This document shows, piece by piece, positions 12,272-14,307 of a stretch of 14,307 nucleotides of DNA. A program made the translations under genes and the position numbers. Numbering within the stretch: position 1 is the stretch's first letter; the number at the start of each line of letters is the position of its first letter. The stretch is from JBHGBB01 sp041946755 (GTDB taxonomy: Bacteria > UBP4 > UBA4092 > JAOAEQ01), in contig JBHGBB010000091.1 in the NCBI GenBank assembly GCA_041946755.1, positions 1 through 14,307 on the forward strand, written 5' to 3'. The notes under the pieces were generated by a model. That model was not told the DNA's origin. It ran no database searches and worked only from the letters and a program-made list of their open reading frames with translations.

Positions 12272-13267
12272 ATGAAATTAAGCCACCGAATTGAATGGGA
12301 CAACGGTGTCCATATCAACGGGTTAGATTTAGTATTAGATTCTACCAGAGCAGTTGCATGCTCGTTTGTATCCCATGCCCATTTCGATCATCTGGCGAAA
12401 CATACCCGGATTCTCGCATCGCCGGCTACCGCCAGCCTCTGCAAGGTTAGGTTGAATAGTAAAAAGACCTTACCGAAGTTTAAAGAGATTAAATTCCGGC
12501 ATAAAACCAAGTTCCATGAAGTGGAATTGGAACTGCTACCAGCCGGTCATATCCTCGGGTCAGCCCAGATCCTGATTGCGCATGGTACCCAAACCCTACT
12601 CTATACCGGCGATTTCCGGCTTAAACCGAGTTTGACTGCCGAACCGATTCTGGTAAAATCGGCTGATATCCTGGTTATGGACGCGACCTATGGCCATCCG
12701 AGATATTGTTTCCCAGCGCGAGAGAAAGAATATCTACGATTAACCAAATATCTCGATACCTGTTTAACCCATGGAGTGACTCCGGTACTCCTCGCCTACT
12801 CTTTAGGAAAAGCCCAAGAAATCTTGAAATATCTGGGAGATAAAGATTACCCGATTACGGTACATCCGAAAATCGCTGAATTAGCCCAAATATATACCCA
12901 ATTCGGTATCGAGTTCGCTCCCTATAAAGTTTTAACTGAAAAGACCGCAGGATTGCATAATCGGATTATTTTGGTACCACCGAATAGCCAGAAAACTGAA
13001 CCGATAGCATCAATCCGGAAAAAGAGTATCGCCATGTTAACCGGCTGGGCAGTAGACGATTCCGCGAAATGGCGATATCGGGCTGATGAACAGTTTATTA
13101 TCAGCGATCATGCCGATTTCCAGGAATTGATTGATTATGTGCAACAGGTAAATCCGAATCTGGTATATATCTGTAATGGGGAGAAGAATTTCGTTTCCCA
13201 TCTGCAGAAACTTGGATTCAATGCCCAACTGCTCGAACGAACCCGACAACTGAACTTATTTGAATAA
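12272..13267 (+). CDS. Metallo-beta-lactamase / beta-CASP family nuclease (ligase-associated exonuclease-like)
   Basis: The 331-residue enzyme has the complete metal-binding set of the nucleic-acid-processing MBL/beta-CASP group: Asp23, the HxHxDH signature SHAHFDH (35-40), LLPAGHILGSAQ with His93, TGDF with Asp114, DATYG with Asp137, and ISDHADF with His280 near the end. The LLAYSLGKAQEIL helix (173-185) is typical of the beta-CASP insert. It most resembles the subgroup annotated as ligase-associated DNA exonuclease, but no DNA ligase or helicase lies beside it here, so RNA or DNA preference is open. No good ribosome-binding site precedes the ATG; the leader is the repeat element ending at 12258, then AT-rich bases. 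It probably acts in the cytoplasm on nucleic-acid ends. The next gene follows after 104 bases. Confidence 0.85.
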   Translation: MKLSHRIEWDNGVHINGLDLVLDSTRAVACSFVSHAHFDHLAKHTRILASPATASLCKVRLNSKKTLPKFKEIKFRHKTKFHEVELELLPAGHILGSAQILIAHGTQTLLYTGDFRLKPSLTAEPILVKSADILVMDATYGHPRYCFPAREKEYLRLTKYLDTCLTHGVTPVLLAYSLGKAQEILKYLGDKDYPITVHPKIAELAQIYTQFGIEFAPYKVLTEKTAGLHNRIILVPPNSQKTEPIASIRKKSIAMLTGWAVDDSAKWRYRADEQFIISDHADFQELIDYVQQVNPNLVYICNGEKNFVSHLQKLGFNAQLLERTRQLNLFE

Positions 13268-13276
13268 AATACTTTT

Positions 13277-13351
13277 GCCACGAAGACACGAAAAACACGA
13301 AAAGGACACTAAATCTTTTTTTCGTGCTTTAATTATTTCGTGCTTTCCTGG
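13277..13351. repeat. CACGAAGACACGAA-type repeat element
   Basis: Tandem words GCCACGAAGACACGAAAAAC followed by ACGAAAAGGACAC (13277-13309) face TTTCGTGCTTT (13320-13330) and TTTCGTGCTTTCCTGG (13336-13351) in the opposite sense. They fill most of the 104-base gap between the nuclease and nitroreductase genes. A hairpin is possible, but no proper terminator is seen. Confidence 0.65.
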
Positions 13352-13371
13352 AAATCTTTGAGAGGTTCTAT

Positions 13372-13947
13372 ATGAAAGCATATGAAGCTATCACCACTCG
13401 TCGTACTATCCGCCGCTACCAGCAGAAACCGATTGATGAAAAGATCCTCAAAAAACTGGTTAACGCTGCCCGATTAGCTCCATCAGCAGCTAATCTCCAA
13501 CCCTGCGAATATATTATCGCTACTGATAAACCGGTTATTGATCAAATCTTCCCCTGCCTAAAATGGGCGGGATATATCGCCCCTGCCGGGAATCCGAAAG
13601 AAGAAGAACGGCCGGTAGCATATCTTATCGTTCTTTTAAATCGGAATTGGCGGAAAGAAGGGGGAGAAGTCGATGCCGCAGCCGCTATCGAGAATATCCT
13701 CATTACTGCAATGGAAGAAGGCATCGCCACCTGCTGGCTCGGTGCTATCGACCGGGATAAACTGCGGCAGGTTCTTAACGTCCCGGAATATTGCGCTATA
13801 GATTCAGTGGTAGCGCTCGGATACCCTCTCGAAAAGTCGGTGGTTGAAGAATCGGATGATACGGTGAAATACTGGAAAGATGATACCGGCTTATTCCATG
13901 TGCCGAAACGGAAACTGCAAACCATCCTGCATAGAAATAAATACTAG
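13372..13947 (+). CDS. Nitroreductase-family FMN flavoprotein
   Basis: The 191-residue protein belongs to the nitroreductase family, FMN-dependent dimeric NAD(P)H oxidoreductases acting on nitroaromatics, quinones or unidentified physiological substrates. The N-terminal FMN-phosphate motif TTRRTIRRYQQKPI (8-21) and the ARLAPSAANLQPCEYI segment (33-48) are characteristic. ENILITAMEEGIATCWLGAI (about 107-126) provides the central helix and glycine loop, and VALGYPLEK (about 147-155) is near the C-terminus. A GAGAGG ribosome-binding site lies seven bases upstream of the ATG. It is monocistronic as far as can be seen and converges on ftsY. The short active-site region (residues 58-95, WAGYIAPAGNPKEEERPVAYLIV) fits the small ketoreductase-like subgroup, but the substrate cannot be predicted. 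Confidence 0.9.
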   Translation: MKAYEAITTRRTIRRYQQKPIDEKILKKLVNAARLAPSAANLQPCEYIIATDKPVIDQIFPCLKWAGYIAPAGNPKEEERPVAYLIVLLNRNWRKEGGEVDAAAAIENILITAMEEGIATCWLGAIDRDKLRQVLNVPEYCAIDSVVALGYPLEKSVVEESDDTVKYWKDDTGLFHVPKRKLQTILHRNKY

Positions 13948-13993
13948 AAGAATCTCAATAGCGTAAATAGGGAAAAATGATTAACTGGTAAGA

Positions 13994-14307
13994 TTACTCT
14001 ACAGCAAACAACGCTTCTACAAAATCCTGCGGTATGAAATCCCGGAGATCATCTACTCCTTCACCAATCCCGATAAGTTTCACCGGCAGATGCAGTTCAT
14101 CCCGGATAGTGATAATAATCCCGCCTTTAGCGGTGCCATCGAGTTTGGTTAGAATCAAGCCGGTTAAGGGTACTACGCTTTTAAACAATTTTGCTTGCGA
14201 TACCGCATTCTGGCCGGTAGTCGCATCGAGTACCAATAGGACTTCCGGCGTAATATTCGGTAATTCTCGCGCTACCACCCGCTGGATTTTTTTAAGTTCT
14301 TCCATGA
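13994..14307 (-). CDS. ftsY: Signal recognition particle receptor FtsY, C-terminal end (partial)
   Basis: About 104 C-terminal residues of an SRP-type GTPase are visible; the gene continues past the window edge, and the Met at 14305 is internal (MEELKKIQRV is mid-domain in the family). Motifs are LVLDATTGQNAV, ILTKLDGTAKGGIII carrying the guanine-specifying TKLD, then VKLIGIGEGVDDLRDFIPQDFVEALF, the closing element of the GTPase domain. FtsY docks ribosome-SRP complexes at the membrane. DATTGQNAV with TAKGG and the ending at the FVEALF helix fit FtsY; Ffh would continue into an M domain. It converges on the nitroreductase gene with a 46-base gap. No clear terminator is visible between them. 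Confidence 0.95.
   Translation of the reverse strand, partial: MEELKKIQRVVARELPNITPEVLLVLDATTGQNAVSQAKLFKSVVPLTGLILTKLDGTAKGGIIITIRDELHLPVKLIGIGEGVDDLRDFIPQDFVEALFAVE

Noticed and set aside
1..14307. tRNA or rRNA genes
   Set aside because: No cloverleaf-like element or rRNA-like segment was recognised on either strand by eye; a dedicated scan would be needed to exclude it fully.

Overview
The window is a low-GC stretch of bacterial chromosome, probably from an uncultured Gram-negative-type lineage. Evidence for that is the prepilin-like proteins with class III leaders, a groES-groEL operon, an FtsY fragment and several secreted proteins. I cannot name the phylum from sequence alone. Pilin-like arrays of this style are known to me mainly from candidate phyla such as Omnitrophota and Sumerlaeota, and that link is memory-based inference.

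Layout. (1) About 1-950, + strand: the 3' end of an acsE-like methyltetrahydrofolate:corrinoid methyltransferase, a small diacylglycerol/undecaprenol kinase, and a short ORF that looks like the broken start of a POTRA-type outer-membrane protein. Arginine codon use here (no CGA or CGG among 11 Arg codons) differs sharply from the rest of the window, so a foreign segment or assembly junction lies near 905-966. (2) 967-2001, +: a secreted protein with carboxypeptidase-regulatory-like beta domains. (3) 2025-7418, -: seven paralogous prepilin-like genes in five transcription units. Four of the five promoters are near-identical (TTGACT, 17-bp spacer, TATATT with an extended -10), and four units end in clear Rho-independent terminators. 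(4) 7677-10167, -: an FmdB-type zinc-ribbon protein and groES-groEL. (5) 10168-11051: an 884-bp gene-free region holding four consecutive near-perfect palindromes of 37-45 bp. (6) 11052-13947, +: a DUF1460-type NlpC/P60-like peptidase, a beta-CASP metallo-beta-lactamase nuclease and a nitroreductase. (7) 13994-14307, -: the C-terminal end of ftsY.

How the parts work together. The pilin array is the main accessory system. Its members share an identical N-terminal assembly helix and a conserved C-terminal SxGPD...YDP(S/T)NGT motif, but differ in the middle. No assembly ATPase, platform protein or prepilin peptidase is present, so the products must use machinery encoded elsewhere. The rest is housekeeping (chaperonin, SRP receptor) and cell-wall or nucleic-acid enzymes.

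Four of the intergenic gaps are filled by degenerate inverted or direct short-word repeats, each of a different family. Together with the palindrome cluster, these are the least-explained sequences in the window.
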